NCBI RefSeq assembly: GCF_001050135.1
Contig: NZ_CP012040.1
Span: 868,001 to 932,000 of the forward strand
DNA: 64,000 nucleotides
Source: Cyclobacterium amurskyense
GTDB lineage: Bacteria > Bacteroidota > Bacteroidia > Cytophagales > Cyclobacteriaceae
Reading direction: 5' to 3'
Both the position numbers and the translations under genes were made by a program. Shown here in pieces: positions 46,627 through 56,800 of this stretch. Below the pieces are notes generated by a model. That model searched no databases. It was given only the letters and a program-made list of their open reading frames with translations, and was not told where the DNA came from. The first letter of the stretch is position 1. Each line of letters opens with the position of its first letter.

Positions 46627-48141
46627 ATGGCACACTTTATATGCAATGGCTACTCTAAAATCTTTGGATTTAGCAGAGGTAAAAATATAGGAATATCCCT
46701 CTTCCTTACACTTTTTACCTTATTACCCCTTCTCATTCAGGCGCAAGGCAAAAAAGAACTGAATGTTTTGTTTATGATCTCAGATGATCTTACAGCTACA
46801 GCATTGTCTAGTTATGAAAATGGCGCTAGCCATACCCCAAACATAGACAAATTGGCTTCTGAAGGGACGCGGTTTACAAAAGCCTACTGCCAATATCCTG
46901 TCTGTGGTCCATCCAGGGCATCCATGATGTTTGGCTATTACCCAAATGCGACAACCACCTATGGCTACGTTAGTGGACGAGAAAAGGTAGGCCCAAACCG
47001 CCAGTCATGGGCCCAATTGTTCAAAGACAATGGTTACTATACTGCTCGGGTTGGTAAGATATTCCATATGGGCTCTGTCGATATCCTGAAAGGAAGAAAT
47101 GGAAAGGATGATCCTGTATCTTGGACAGAAAGATTTAACAGCCCAGCCCCTGAGGTTTTTGCTAAAGGAGAGCATGAATTGGTTCAAAATAATCCTTTTG
47201 GTTTGCTTACCTTACCTAAGGATAGCCTTTGGAATGGAGGCAATCAAATTCACATTGTCAAGACGGAAGAATATGAGATTCAGACAGATGCCGAAACAGC
47301 CAATAAGGTATCGAAACTCCTGAGAGCGCATAAAAACGAGCCGTTTTTTATCGCGGCCGGCTTTTTCCGCCCTCATGTACCTTTTGTAGCTCCTAAATCT
47401 TCCTTTGATAGCTATCCACATGAGCAAATTGTGATGCCTCCCAAGGTTGATGGCGACTGGGATGACATTCCTGAGCAAGGGATTAATTATGTGAACAGTG
47501 TAAATGGGGAAATGACAGTCGAACAAGAGAAAAAAGCTGTGGCTGCTTATTATGCTTCTACCTCCTTTTTGGATGACCAAGTCGGCAAAGTATTGCAAAC
47601 CTTAAAAGAAGAAGGACTCGAAAAAAACACTATTGTTATCTTTACCTCTGACCACGGCTACTTTTTGGGAGAACATCGGTTTTGGATGAAAGTCGGATTG
47701 ATGGAAGAATCCGTCAGGGTTCCGTTGATCATCAAAGTACCTGGACAAGCCCCAGCAGTGTGTTATTCTTTTGCAGAACTAATTGACCTCTATCCAACCA
47801 TTTCGGAATTAGCAGGCTTACAAGCTCCAGAAGCTATCCAAGGCAAAAGTCTGGCCCCGCTGATCGATAATCCCAAGTTAGAAGTAAGGGACTTTGCTTT
47901 TTCCGTTTCTCAGCGGAATGGTAGAATGGGCTATCTAATTCGCTCATCTGAATGGGCTTATATTCAATATGGAGAGCAGGCTGAAGGAGGCATGGAATTG
48001 TACGACATGAATTATGATAAGGGACAATACAACAACCTGGCTTTGTATCCAAAATACACAGAGGTGGTCTCAGAAATGCAGGGCCTCTTAAAGGATAAAT
48101 TAGCTGAAGTGCGTGCCAATGATTTGGGTATTGAATATTAG
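46627..48141 (+). CDS. Secreted sulfatase, iduronate-2-sulfatase-like
   Basis: 504 residues. Signal region to about 40 (LPLLIQAQ). The metal-binding start NVLFMISDDL (Asp 53-54) is followed by the sulfatase signature PVCGPSRASMM, with the Cys (93) that is converted to formylglycine, and GYYPNATTTYGY. Further on are FFIAAGFFRPHVPF and FTSDHGYFLGEHRFWMKVG. It belongs to the Cys-type S1 group and removes sulfate from sulfated glycans. The formylglycine maturase is not in the window. The sequence next to the stop holds a relic of the dispersed repeat. Confidence 0.92.
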   Translation: MAHFICNGYSKIFGFSRGKNIGISLFLTLFTLLPLLIQAQGKKELNVLFMISDDLTATALSSYENGASHTPNIDKLASEGTRFTKAYCQYPVCGPSRASMMFGYYPNATTTYGYVSGREKVGPNRQSWAQLFKDNGYYTARVGKIFHMGSVDILKGRNGKDDPVSWTERFNSPAPEVFAKGEHELVQNNPFGLLTLPKDSLWNGGNQIHIVKTEEYEIQTDAETANKVSKLLRAHKNEPFFIAAGFFRPHVPFVAPKSSFDSYPHEQIVMPPKVDGDWDDIPEQGINYVNSVNGEMTVEQEKKAVAAYYASTSFLDDQVGKVLQTLKEEGLEKNTIVIFTSDHGYFLGEHRFWMKVGLMEESVRVPLIIKVPGQAPAVCYSFAELIDLYPTISELAGLQAPEAIQGKSLAPLIDNPKLEVRDFAFSVSQRNGRMGYLIRSSEWAYIQYGEQAEGGMELYDMNYDKGQYNNLALYPKYTEVVSEMQGLLKDKLAEVRANDLGIEY

Positions 48142-48189
48142 CATATCCTCCACATCTATGCTAAAAAGGTCTTGATTCAATGCAAACCC

Positions 48190-48320
48190 TATCGGAAAGT
48201 GTTGAGCAAGAAAAGGCTGTGGCGGCCCATCTTTTTTTAGAACCACCATAGCCTCCCCACTCATGTCTGAATATCCGAATTTCAGCATGCAATAAATTTT
48301 CTATTGCATCTCGGATTAAA
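48190..48320 (+). repeat. Diverged relic of the palindromic repeat (long form)
   Basis: After the sulfatase stop, GGAAAGTGTTG...AAAAGGCTGTGG and TTTCAGCA...CTATTGCAT...CGGATTAAA align piecewise with the end of copy 5, in the same orientation. The inner ATGCAATA-N7-TATTGCAT hairpin remains (48287-48309). Many substitutions; the left end is not recognisable. Confidence 0.6.
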
Positions 48321-48341
48321 TCATAAAAAAAGAATTTCTAG

Positions 48342-49628
48342 CTACATGTCTGCATCCCAAATGGTGGCAGCAATATGGTGAAGGTCTTCTTTGGTAGACC
48401 AATAATAGAGTGCTACCATTTTACCATCTTCACGCTTTAATAAAAGTGGGTATCCAAGATCAATGGTTTCCATATCCTCTGAGCCATATCCATCTCTCAG
48501 AATCTTCGGATTGCTCCAGGAGACACCTTCATTGTCACTGTACACTACCATCATGGTTCCAGGCTCTTTCCTATTCCCGAAAATCGCAACAAGTCTTCCA
48601 TCATCAGTAATATTGAGTGCGGGAGGATTGCCATTCCCTGCCCCTGCATCTCCTACTTCTGATAGAAAGTTCCACGACTTACCGTCATCCTCGGAGACAT
48701 AGGCATCAACCCAATTATTTCCTTCATACCTTCTGCGCATGGCACTGATCAACTTCCCGTTTTCTAGTATGACTGTCTGGGACATAACTGCGCGGCATTG
48801 GTCTGGATGAGGATTTAAGGCATCATCTTCTTCTAGTTTTACCTTTATTGAAAGGTCAACTTTCTTTTCATCAAAAGGAGGCACTATCCAGTTCAGGTAA
48901 GAAAAAGTTCTTCCGCCATCCATTGTACGCATGCTAAAAAGCCTGTCTGTTCCGAATTGGTCTTTTTCACGTACAGACATGAATACAAGACATTCATCTT
49001 TTCCTTTCACTAAATAATCTGTTCTTGGAGTTAACTCTGTCTGGGCAGGAAGAGTGGTATTTTTCAATTCAGGCCATTCCCGAATATCATCAGCACCAAG
49101 TCGATAAGGCCCACTCCATGACTTACCAGCATTATAGGAGTAGAAAAAGTGTCCTCTCTGATCTTCCGCACCATGATAGGAAGTCCCCACGATACGCATG
49201 GCAAATTGAGGATGAGAAAAATTTATGGGATTGTCTAAGGTTAAGAGTTCAGGTTCTTTGCCAAAGTCACCGACATAATTTTTCGGATCATAACCTTCCC
49301 AGGTTTTACCCATATCAGTACTCCGGGCCAACCAGCTTTCCTGATTTCCTCCTATGTTGTGGTTGTCTTTAATAAGTTCATAATCTCCACGAGTAAACCC
49401 TACGAGCATGTTCACTCCATCTGCAGACCATGCGCCATTATTTGCAGGCCAACCGAGGAATTTACCCTCTTCCTGATAAACCACAACATGCTCCGCATTT
49501 TGAACCTGCTGATAATTTGATGGATTTACACCATTTGTTTGGGCAATTAAGGTTTGAAAATGCAAGAGAAACAGCATTACAAATAATGCTGATCCGGTGC
49601 CCTTTAGCATTTGAAAATTTATCTTCAT
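48342..49628 (-). CDS. Exported BNR/sialidase-like protein
   Basis: 428 residues. Signal peptide ending TLIAQ. Five Asp-box motifs along a six-bladed propeller: STDMGKTWEGYD, SYNAGKSWSGPY, TMDGGRTFSYLN, SEDDGKSWNFLS, SDNEGVSWSNPK. Exo-sialidases have an arginine triad; I cannot assign it here, so the activity (sialidase, lyase or only binding) is open. It lies opposite the sulfatase gene in the same stretch. Confidence 0.8.
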   Translation of the reverse strand: MKINFQMLKGTGSALFVMLFLLHFQTLIAQTNGVNPSNYQQVQNAEHVVVYQEEGKFLGWPANNGAWSADGVNMLVGFTRGDYELIKDNHNIGGNQESWLARSTDMGKTWEGYDPKNYVGDFGKEPELLTLDNPINFSHPQFAMRIVGTSYHGAEDQRGHFFYSYNAGKSWSGPYRLGADDIREWPELKNTTLPAQTELTPRTDYLVKGKDECLVFMSVREKDQFGTDRLFSMRTMDGGRTFSYLNWIVPPFDEKKVDLSIKVKLEEDDALNPHPDQCRAVMSQTVILENGKLISAMRRRYEGNNWVDAYVSEDDGKSWNFLSEVGDAGAGNGNPPALNITDDGRLVAIFGNRKEPGTMMVVYSDNEGVSWSNPKILRDGYGSEDMETIDLGYPLLLKREDGKMVALYYWSTKEDLHHIAATIWDADM

Positions 49629-50187
49629 TGGTTGGTTATTGTTTTTAATGGATTAGTTGTCCTTTTTTACTTTCACTGGAGGATACCCCCCTAAATCTCA
49701 AGTGTTCTTTGGCTTTCCAATAACGAATTAAAAATTCCCGATTAGGAAAGCTAAAAACATTTATTAATACCTCGTTTCCACCGGATGTGACTATCCTTAT
49801 TTTTTCATCCGGAGCTAAACAAACATAAGTGGTGTAAATGAAACAAACCGTTAAAATAGAAAAAACTTTTAACTCAAAATTACATCCGATTCTTTTGTTA
49901 AGGCTAATTACTATATTTATTAATTCGAGTAAGATTTCAATACTTAGTAAAGCTTATATTTGATCGCCCATATTGGGATAAACGTTAACCCTGAATTCAA
50001 AAGAGACCTTGTAATTCTTGGTAAAAACGACTTAAAACGAGCCAATGGCAGTACTAAATCCACAGCAGGTGCTCCGAGGCGACTTCAAAAGCTGCCAGTT
50101 TTTACTGGATTGTAGCACTTAACAGAAAGATTTTACCCTGTTATAGGCCCAGTAAGAAGACAATGCTTTCAATAGAAATATTTTAAA
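49629..50187. other. Intergenic region, 559 bp, with a start-less open frame
   Basis: A frame on the minus strand stays open for 103 codons (49953 to 49648, TAA at 49645-49647), with phrases such as GGNEVLINVFSFPNREFLIRY, shortened here for brevity. It has no ATG/GTG and a TTG only near its end, so it is either a gene relic or chance. A CCGGATG...CATCCGG hairpin lies near 49780-49815. The rest shows nothing recognisable. Confidence 0.35.
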
Positions 50188-51369
50188 ATGAGTGAAACCC
50201 TTTCCATTCAAGAAGCCCAAAAACTGGTATTGATATCACACAATCTTCCGCCTTCTCATAAAAAAGGAAAAGCCATAGACTGTACCTTATCGAGCATAGA
50301 AAATCTTGGCTATGTTCAAATCGACACCATCTCAACCGTGCAACGTGCGCATCATCATACTTTATGGAGTAGAAACCCAAGGTATCAAAATTCCCATCTT
50401 GATGAATTGGTAGCGAAGAAAAAAGTCTTTGAATATTGGTCTCACGCTGCCGCTTACCTACCAATGAAAGACTATAAATATAGCCTTTATCGAAAAAATG
50501 CCATTTTAAGGGGTGAGCAAAAACATTGGTTTTCTAAGGATATTGGTCTTATGAAATCGGTATTGAATCGCATCAAAGAAGAAGGGCCATTAATGGCCAA
50601 AGACTTTATGCACCAAGGGAAATTAAAAGAATGGGGAAGTAAACCTGCCAAGCAAGCGCTTGAAAATTTGTTTATGCAAGGTAAATTGATGATTTCTTCT
50701 CGAAAAAACTTTCATAAGGTATATGACCTAACCGAACGTGTACTACCGAATCACATAGACTGTAGGGAACCTTCACAAATGGAATACATTAGGTATTTGA
50801 TTAAAAACTATCTCAAAGCTAACGGAATTGGGCAGGCTGCTGAAATCTCTTATTTGCTTAAAAACACAAAAGCCCTAGTCACCGCAGCATTGCAGGAAAT
50901 GCATTCCAGTGGGGAGTTGGTACAAACAAACGTTAATGGAAATATTTACTATGCACTTCCGGATGTCTTATCCTTATTGAACAAATCCCTGAACCGAAAC
51001 CAACTAAAAATCCTCTCCCCTTTTGACAATTTGCTCATTCAACGCAAGCGCATGCTAAACTTATTTGATTTTGACTATCAGATTGAATGTTATATCCCGG
51101 AATCAAAACGTAAATACGGCTACTTTTCTTTGCCCATATTGTGGAATGCAAATTTAGTGGCCCGAATGGATTGCAAGGCGGATAGAAAGACTTCCATTTT
51201 ACATATCAATCATTTGGCATTGGAGGAAAGGCTGCAAGACAAAGATGGTTTTACGCATGCTTTTTGTAAAGAACTTGAAGCTTTCAAGCAATTTAACAAC
51301 TGTACAGAAATTAAATTGCACAAAACGACCCCACCTGACTTTAAAGCTACTTTGCAAAACCTTTTATAG
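50188..51369 (+). CDS. YcaQ-like winged-helix DNA glycosylase (crosslink repair family)
   Basis: 393 residues, winged helix family HTH_42/YcaQ. The N-terminal helix carries the QxD motif thought to be catalytic, in GYVQIDTISTVQRAHHHTLWSR (about 38-60). Further patterns: FEYWSHAAAYLPMKDY, ANGIGQAAEISYLLK and ILSPFDNLLIQRKRMLNLFDFDYQIECYI. The family unhooks interstrand crosslinks. It sits alone, without other repair genes. Confidence 0.88.
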   Translation: MSETLSIQEAQKLVLISHNLPPSHKKGKAIDCTLSSIENLGYVQIDTISTVQRAHHHTLWSRNPRYQNSHLDELVAKKKVFEYWSHAAAYLPMKDYKYSLYRKNAILRGEQKHWFSKDIGLMKSVLNRIKEEGPLMAKDFMHQGKLKEWGSKPAKQALENLFMQGKLMISSRKNFHKVYDLTERVLPNHIDCREPSQMEYIRYLIKNYLKANGIGQAAEISYLLKNTKALVTAALQEMHSSGELVQTNVNGNIYYALPDVLSLLNKSLNRNQLKILSPFDNLLIQRKRMLNLFDFDYQIECYIPESKRKYGYFSLPILWNANLVARMDCKADRKTSILHINHLALEERLQDKDGFTHAFCKELEAFKQFNNCTEIKLHKTTPPDFKATLQNLL

Positions 51370-51662
51370 TCTGCTCTTAATGCTTTCAATAATGTGGCAG
51401 ACCTCTACTGCTGAGGCTCAGCATTTTCTCAACGCATAAGAGATCTCCACGCCTTCCGATGAGGATTCTGTTATGCAATTGAGGCGAACGGATGTTTACC
51501 GAAGCCCAATAAATTTTCAACCTTTTGTCATAAAAAGCAAAATTGAATAGGCCATCTCCTTAGCTATAAAGTAATAAAACAAGACATTGTGATTAGGCTA
51601 AATTAGACATCCGAAAGCTGGGACATTCCCTATATTTAAAACAATTGCTTATTGAAAGTCTA

Positions 51663-51710
51663 TTAAACCCGAAATATGCAATAGACATTCTATTACATAA
51701 TCCGAGTTAA
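51663..51710 (+). repeat. Palindromic repeat, short form, copy 3
   Basis: 48 bp; near-identical to copy 1 (31627-31674), with one changed base in the right end (CCGAGTTAA for CCGGGTTTAA). Same orientation as copies 1 and 2. It is in the 410-bp gap upstream of the phosphoesterase gene; the rest of that gap shows nothing else recognisable. Confidence 0.9.
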
Positions 51711-51785
51711 ATCATTTAAACACCCCCTTTTAAAGAATCATTATTTACTAATTTTAACACCTATTAATCCTTCTTACAATTGCTT

Positions 51786-52772
51786 ATGAAATCGCTTTTT
51801 ATCTTTTTGGTTACCCTCCTCTCAGCAACAATGGCACAATCTCAACAACTGCCCAATTTGCAGTTTAACAATGACAAGGAATTTAAGGTTGTCCAGTTTA
51901 CAGACACCCATGTCAACGTAGAAGCAGGTAAGAATATGGAGGTATTTACGACAATTAAAAAAATACTTGAAATAGAAAAGCCTGATTTGGTCGTTTTGAC
52001 AGGAGATGTAGCTACCGACGGCAACCCCCAAAAGACCTATCAAGCCTTTGAAAAAGTATTTGAGGAGGCCAAAATGCCATGGATAGTAACCCTTGGAAAT
52101 CATGATTCTCAAGCCGATCTCTCCAGAAAAGAGGTCTCCGACTTCCTACAGGGATTAAGTTACTGTTTGAATAACGATAAGGGAGAAACTTATGGAAACT
52201 CCAATTTTGTGTTTCCCGTCAAAAGTAAAGAAAATAAAGCCGAAGCACTTATTTACATCATGGACTCCAATGCTTATAGCACTTTAAAACCTGAAGTAGA
52301 CGGATGGGGCTGGTTCGATCATTCTCAAGTCAATTGGTACAAAGAAAAGAGTCAGCAATACACCAAGGCAAACAATGACGAACCTTTACCTGCCATTGCT
52401 TTTTTCCATATTCCATTGCCGGAATATTACCAGGCATGGAGCAATAAAGAAGTGAAAGCCATAGGTAAAAGAAAAGAAGATGAATGCGGACCGGAAATCA
52501 ATACCGGCATGTTTGCCGCCATGTTAGAATCTAAAGACATCATGGGAACCTTTGTCGGTCACGATCACAACAACGATTATATAGGCGTACATCACAATGT
52601 GGCCTTGGCCTATGGAAGGGTTACCAAAACAAAAACCTATAGAAAAGCGCCCGTTGAAGGTGCAAGAATCATCGTTTTAACGGAAGGAGAAAGAAAATTT
52701 GATTCCTGGATCCGTGAAGTAAACGGAAGAAAAGTATATCCCTGTACCTGGCCGGATTCATTTGTGAATTAA
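51786..52772 (+). CDS. Exported calcineurin-type metallophosphoesterase
   Basis: 328 residues from ATG 51786 (the frame begins with a TTG at 51780). Signal peptide MKSLFIFLVTLLSATMAQSQ. Metallophosphatase motifs in order: VVQFTDTHVN (Asp, His), VLTGDVATD, TLGNHDSQ, FFHIPLPEYY and FVGHDHNNDY. Close to the purple acid phosphatase/Icc-like exported enzymes of Bacteroidota. It cleaves phosphomono- or diesters, substrate unknown. Confidence 0.9.
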   Translation: MKSLFIFLVTLLSATMAQSQQLPNLQFNNDKEFKVVQFTDTHVNVEAGKNMEVFTTIKKILEIEKPDLVVLTGDVATDGNPQKTYQAFEKVFEEAKMPWIVTLGNHDSQADLSRKEVSDFLQGLSYCLNNDKGETYGNSNFVFPVKSKENKAEALIYIMDSNAYSTLKPEVDGWGWFDHSQVNWYKEKSQQYTKANNDEPLPAIAFFHIPLPEYYQAWSNKEVKAIGKRKEDECGPEINTGMFAAMLESKDIMGTFVGHDHNNDYIGVHHNVALAYGRVTKTKTYRKAPVEGARIIVLTEGERKFDSWIREVNGRKVYPCTWPDSFVN

Positions 52773-52883
52773 TCCAATTAGCAATAGGCCAACCCTTTTC
52801 GGTAACCTATTAAATAAATGCTAAGACACGGAAACAATCACGAAATTGGCTAAATAAGACCAGGTATTATAAAATGCCCCTAG

Positions 52884-52917
52884 GCCTAATATTAGTTCTT
52901 AGCAATTAATATTAGGC
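52884..52917. terminator. Hairpin between the phosphoesterase and XRE-RDD genes
   Basis: GCCTAATATTA (52884-52894) and TAATATTAGGC (52907-52917) are perfectly complementary over 11 bp, 2 bp before the end of the minus-strand gene and 112 bp past the plus-strand stop. No long T run, so it is a candidate shared terminator. Confidence 0.55.
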
Positions 52918-52919
52918 AT

Positions 52920-53588
52920 TTATGCCCCCAATTTTTGATCAATTTCAACAACAAATGTCTTGGTCAACTTATCATATAGGTTTTGGTTTTTATTGTCCCA
53001 AAGCAACCATATTATTGGAATTAAAAGAATGCTTGAAGCGTATTTTAAAAACTCACGAATGGCTCCCTCAGAAGCTTTCTTATAATCCGCTCCAGATTCA
53101 GCGCATATGACTTTTAAATTGAATATCTTATGACCTAAATTCCCTGAAAAAACCGGATACAATACGCCTCCAATCAAAAGTGAAAAAAAGGCCAGGTGTT
53201 CAACTTTTACAAATGCACCTACATTGGGGTCCATATTTTTGGTAAGCATTTTATATAGCACATTAGGCCCTATTAAAATTACGAAAAAAATGAAAAATTC
53301 TGTCAAATTGGCTAGAAGTCTGATTCCTTTCGGAGCTAATTTGTACCCGTAAACCAAATCTGATTTTATCCTATTTTCATTGTGATGTTTCTCACTATTC
53401 AGTACCTCTTCTATGTTTAACTCAAGGGCTTCACAAATTAAACTTAAAGTTTTACCCCGAGGGTCACTTTCTTTGTTTTCAATTCGCTGAATTGTTCTTA
53501 AATTCACTTTAGACATTTCAGCTAATTCCTCTTGAGTTAATCCTTTAGCTTTCCTTGTTTCACAAATTATTTCACCAATCACACCCAT
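52920..53588 (-). CDS. XRE-family regulator fused to an RDD membrane domain
   Basis: 222 residues. N-terminal HTH (about 5-62, RKAKGLTQEELAEMSKVNLRTIQRIE). The second half (about 78-222) is an RDD-type membrane domain with about three to four hydrophobic segments (LLANLTEFFIFFVILIGPNVL, AFFSLLIGGVLYPVFSG, ILLIPIIWLLW). Such fusions occur in Bacteroidota, possibly as a membrane-tied sensor or transporter regulator. The role is unknown. Confidence 0.85.
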   Translation of the reverse strand: MGVIGEIICETRKAKGLTQEELAEMSKVNLRTIQRIENKESDPRGKTLSLICEALELNIEEVLNSEKHHNENRIKSDLVYGYKLAPKGIRLLANLTEFFIFFVILIGPNVLYKMLTKNMDPNVGAFVKVEHLAFFSLLIGGVLYPVFSGNLGHKIFNLKVICAESGADYKKASEGAIREFLKYASSILLIPIIWLLWDNKNQNLYDKLTKTFVVEIDQKLGA

Positions 53589-53810
53589 TTTTGTATCGTT
53601 AATTTTCTTTAAAGTTATTGAAGAAAATATATTTTGATAGCGGTTACCTTACGGCATTCTTACGACATTTCTAAAAATGCTGGTTTATCTTTTCAATTTT
53701 AATTGGCCTTAGATAAGTTTAATAGATTGCTCAATGCAATAAAAACACTTCCTAACACCATTTCATAGGTTTTTTGGCTGGTTTTAGGGCTATGGCCTGA
53801 TCAATTAAAG

Positions 53811-53840
53811 AAACCCTTTTCTTATAGCGAAAAAGGGAAA
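53811..53840 (-). terminator. Terminator after the PAS histidine kinase
   Basis: CCCTTTTC (53814-53821) pairs with GAAAAAGGG (53829-53837), allowing one bulge. On the minus strand it is followed by TTTCTTT. It starts 8 bp after the kinase stop. Confidence 0.65.
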
Positions 53841-53847
53841 AATAGAA

Positions 53848-56800
53848 TTATGGTTCAGGAATATAAATATCAAAAGTAGCTCCTTTATTTAATTGGCCAG
53901 TTGCCAATATTACCCCTTCATGATTTTCTATTATTCTCTTTACAATAGCCAACCCAATACCCGTTCCGGTATAGGCTTCCTTATTGTGTAGCCGTTGAAA
54001 AACTTCAAATATTTTCTTACTGTATTGCTGGTCAAAACCAATACCATTATCGCAATACTGTATATGGTTATAATTTTGATCAACATTTAAGGCTTCAATT
54101 CCTGTTTCCTTTCCTTTTATTGATTCGCAACTAATTTTTATATGGACAGGCTGATCCTTTTTGGCAAATTTGATGGAATTACTAATTAAGTTAAGGACTA
54201 CCTGTCTGAACTGAACGAGTACCACTTTGACCTTGCCAAGATTATTTAACTCAAAGGTAACATCGCTTTGTTCCAATTCTTCGGTTAACGTTTCCTTAGT
54301 GTCTTCAATAATCTCAAGAAGGTCCACAATCTCATATTTTATTTCTTGATCGTTGGTTCTGGAATAAGCAATAAGATCTTGAATTAAATTTTGCATTCGG
54401 TTAGCCGACTTATGCATCCTGGTGAAATACTTTTTACCATTTTCGGATAAAACATCGTATTCTGTTTCAATAATACGGGAAGCAAAAATCTGAATTTTTC
54501 GTAAGGGTTCTTGCAAATCATGGCTGGAGATGTATACAAACGATTGCAACTCTTTATTGATTTTCTCTAGGGCCATGTTCTTTTGTTGTAGCTCATTTGT
54601 TCCCAACTGAACCAATTTTTCCAGTTCGGTAGTAAACATTTTTTGCTCTTGAACATCTGTACTGGTACCTACCCACATTTTTATGGTCCCATCTGCATCT
54701 TTTTGTGGAATTGCTCTGCTCAGCTGCCAGCGATATTCTCCATTGTGTTTGCGAAATCGATGCTCCAACAAAAAGTCTTTCCCCGAACGAACGGCTTCCA
54801 TCCATTGCTTAATATTCTCCTCCTTATCATCCGGATGAACTATCTGTTGCCAACCGTCTCTTTTAATTTGTTCTAAGGTTAAGCCCGAAAAATCAAAAAC
54901 GGATTGATTGAAATAATTCAGGTTTCCCTCAGGATCTGAGGTCCAAACAAATTGCGGCATCGAGTCTGCCAATAAGCGAAACTTCTCTTCCCTTTCTAAT
55001 AATTGCTGGTGAAAAGTCCTCTCTTCCGTAATATCCCTCACGGTTCCAAGCATGCGTTCAGGCTTATTGTTTTCATCGTAATAAACCTTGCCTTTTACAT
55101 CCTTCCAATGCAGAGATTGGTCCTCCCATACAATCCTTATCTGATAATGCAACGAGCCCTCTACATAAGCCTTTTCAAATGCCTCCGCTCTAAGTTTTAC
55201 ATCATCAGGATGCACATGGGCAATAAGCTCCTCTTGGGTTAGACTCTTCTTATTCGCAAAACCTAAAATATTATAGCAACGCTCAGAGGCAACCATTTCT
55301 TGTGTCTTAAGATCTAAATCCCAAATCCCGAGCTCACTTGCCTCGATGATAAGTTTGAGCTTATCCTCATTCTCCTCAATTATATGTTTTGCCTTGACAG
55401 TAGCCGTTACCTCGGTGGCTACCACCATTATACCCGTTATTGTGTTATTTTCTTTTAAAGGATGGTAAACAAAATTAAAGAAGCTCTTCTCCGTTTTGCC
55501 ATGACGGTTTAAATCCACAGGAAACTCATAACCATAAAAAGCATTACCTGTTTTATAAATACCCTCAATAATTGGGGCTATTTTTGTTCTAACTTCTGGC
55601 AAGGTTTCAAAAAGAGGCTTCCCTACAAATTGATCTTCAGTCTTGTCTATTATCTGTAAATAGCTTTCATTGGCTACCTCAATAACGTTTTCTGAACCTC
55701 GGAAGATAACTATACCCAGCGGTGCCTGTTTCACTGAATCCCGGAATCTTTTTTCACTTTCCTCTACTTTTTGAAAGGCTTCTATAACATCCTGCTCAGC
55801 TTTTTTCCTTTCAGAAATGTCACGTGCTACGGCAAATAACAAGTTTTTTTGGTCCACCTGAACCCCTCCCATATTAATCTCTACAGGATAAATGTGCCCT
55901 TGTTTATTTTTATGCATGGTTTCAAAAGGAGGAATTTTTTCCCTTTGCGCACGCTGAAAAGCTTCTCTGTATTTTTTATCATCGAAAACAGTATCTACAT
56001 CTGGCACTTTCAACAAGCTCATCTCCTGCTCAGTGTAGCCCCATTTTTCAAGAGCCGAATTATTGAGATAGGTAAAACTTCCATCTTCCTCCATAAGAAT
56101 AAAGGGATCAGCCGCCGTATCTGCCATAAACTTAAACAGCTTAATTTCTGACAGGGCTTCTTCTACCTTCTGCTTTGCTTCATGTAACTCTGTTACCTCA
56201 GCTGCTGTATTCATTACTGCGTCCACTTTTCCAGAAGCATCCAAAAGCGGGGTGAAGCTATAGTTGTAATAATAAGGTTTTAATTCCCCATTTTTTACTA
56301 TGTCTACTTTTTGATTTTTAGCATGAAAAGGAACCCCAGTACGCAAGACCTTACGTATCTGTTCAAAAATATGCTGGTTTCCAAATTCTGGTAATATATC
56401 CGAATACCGTTTCCCTACAACATCATTTCCTTTTCCCCAGGCGTCCATTATGGATTGATTAGCTAGAGAAATCCGCATTTCTTCTCCTACAAAAACACCT
56501 ATGGGAAAAGGTGCACTTTCTACTAAAGCACGAATGTTTTGTTCGCTTTCTTTTATTTTGTTGTTCAGTATGGCTTGAGAAGTAACCTCTGTAGCGATGA
56601 TACCAAGTCCATTTATATTCCCTTCCAAATCCCGCTGGGGATACACATTGAAATTGTAGTATTTCATGGTCATTTTACCATGTTGCAGGATTCGTACTGG
56701 CGTTTCAATGGCTGTAAAAGGAATTCCTGTTTCAAACACTTTTTCAAAGACCTCAACGTACCCTTGTTCCACCATTTCTGGCAAAAGTTCAAAATAAGGT

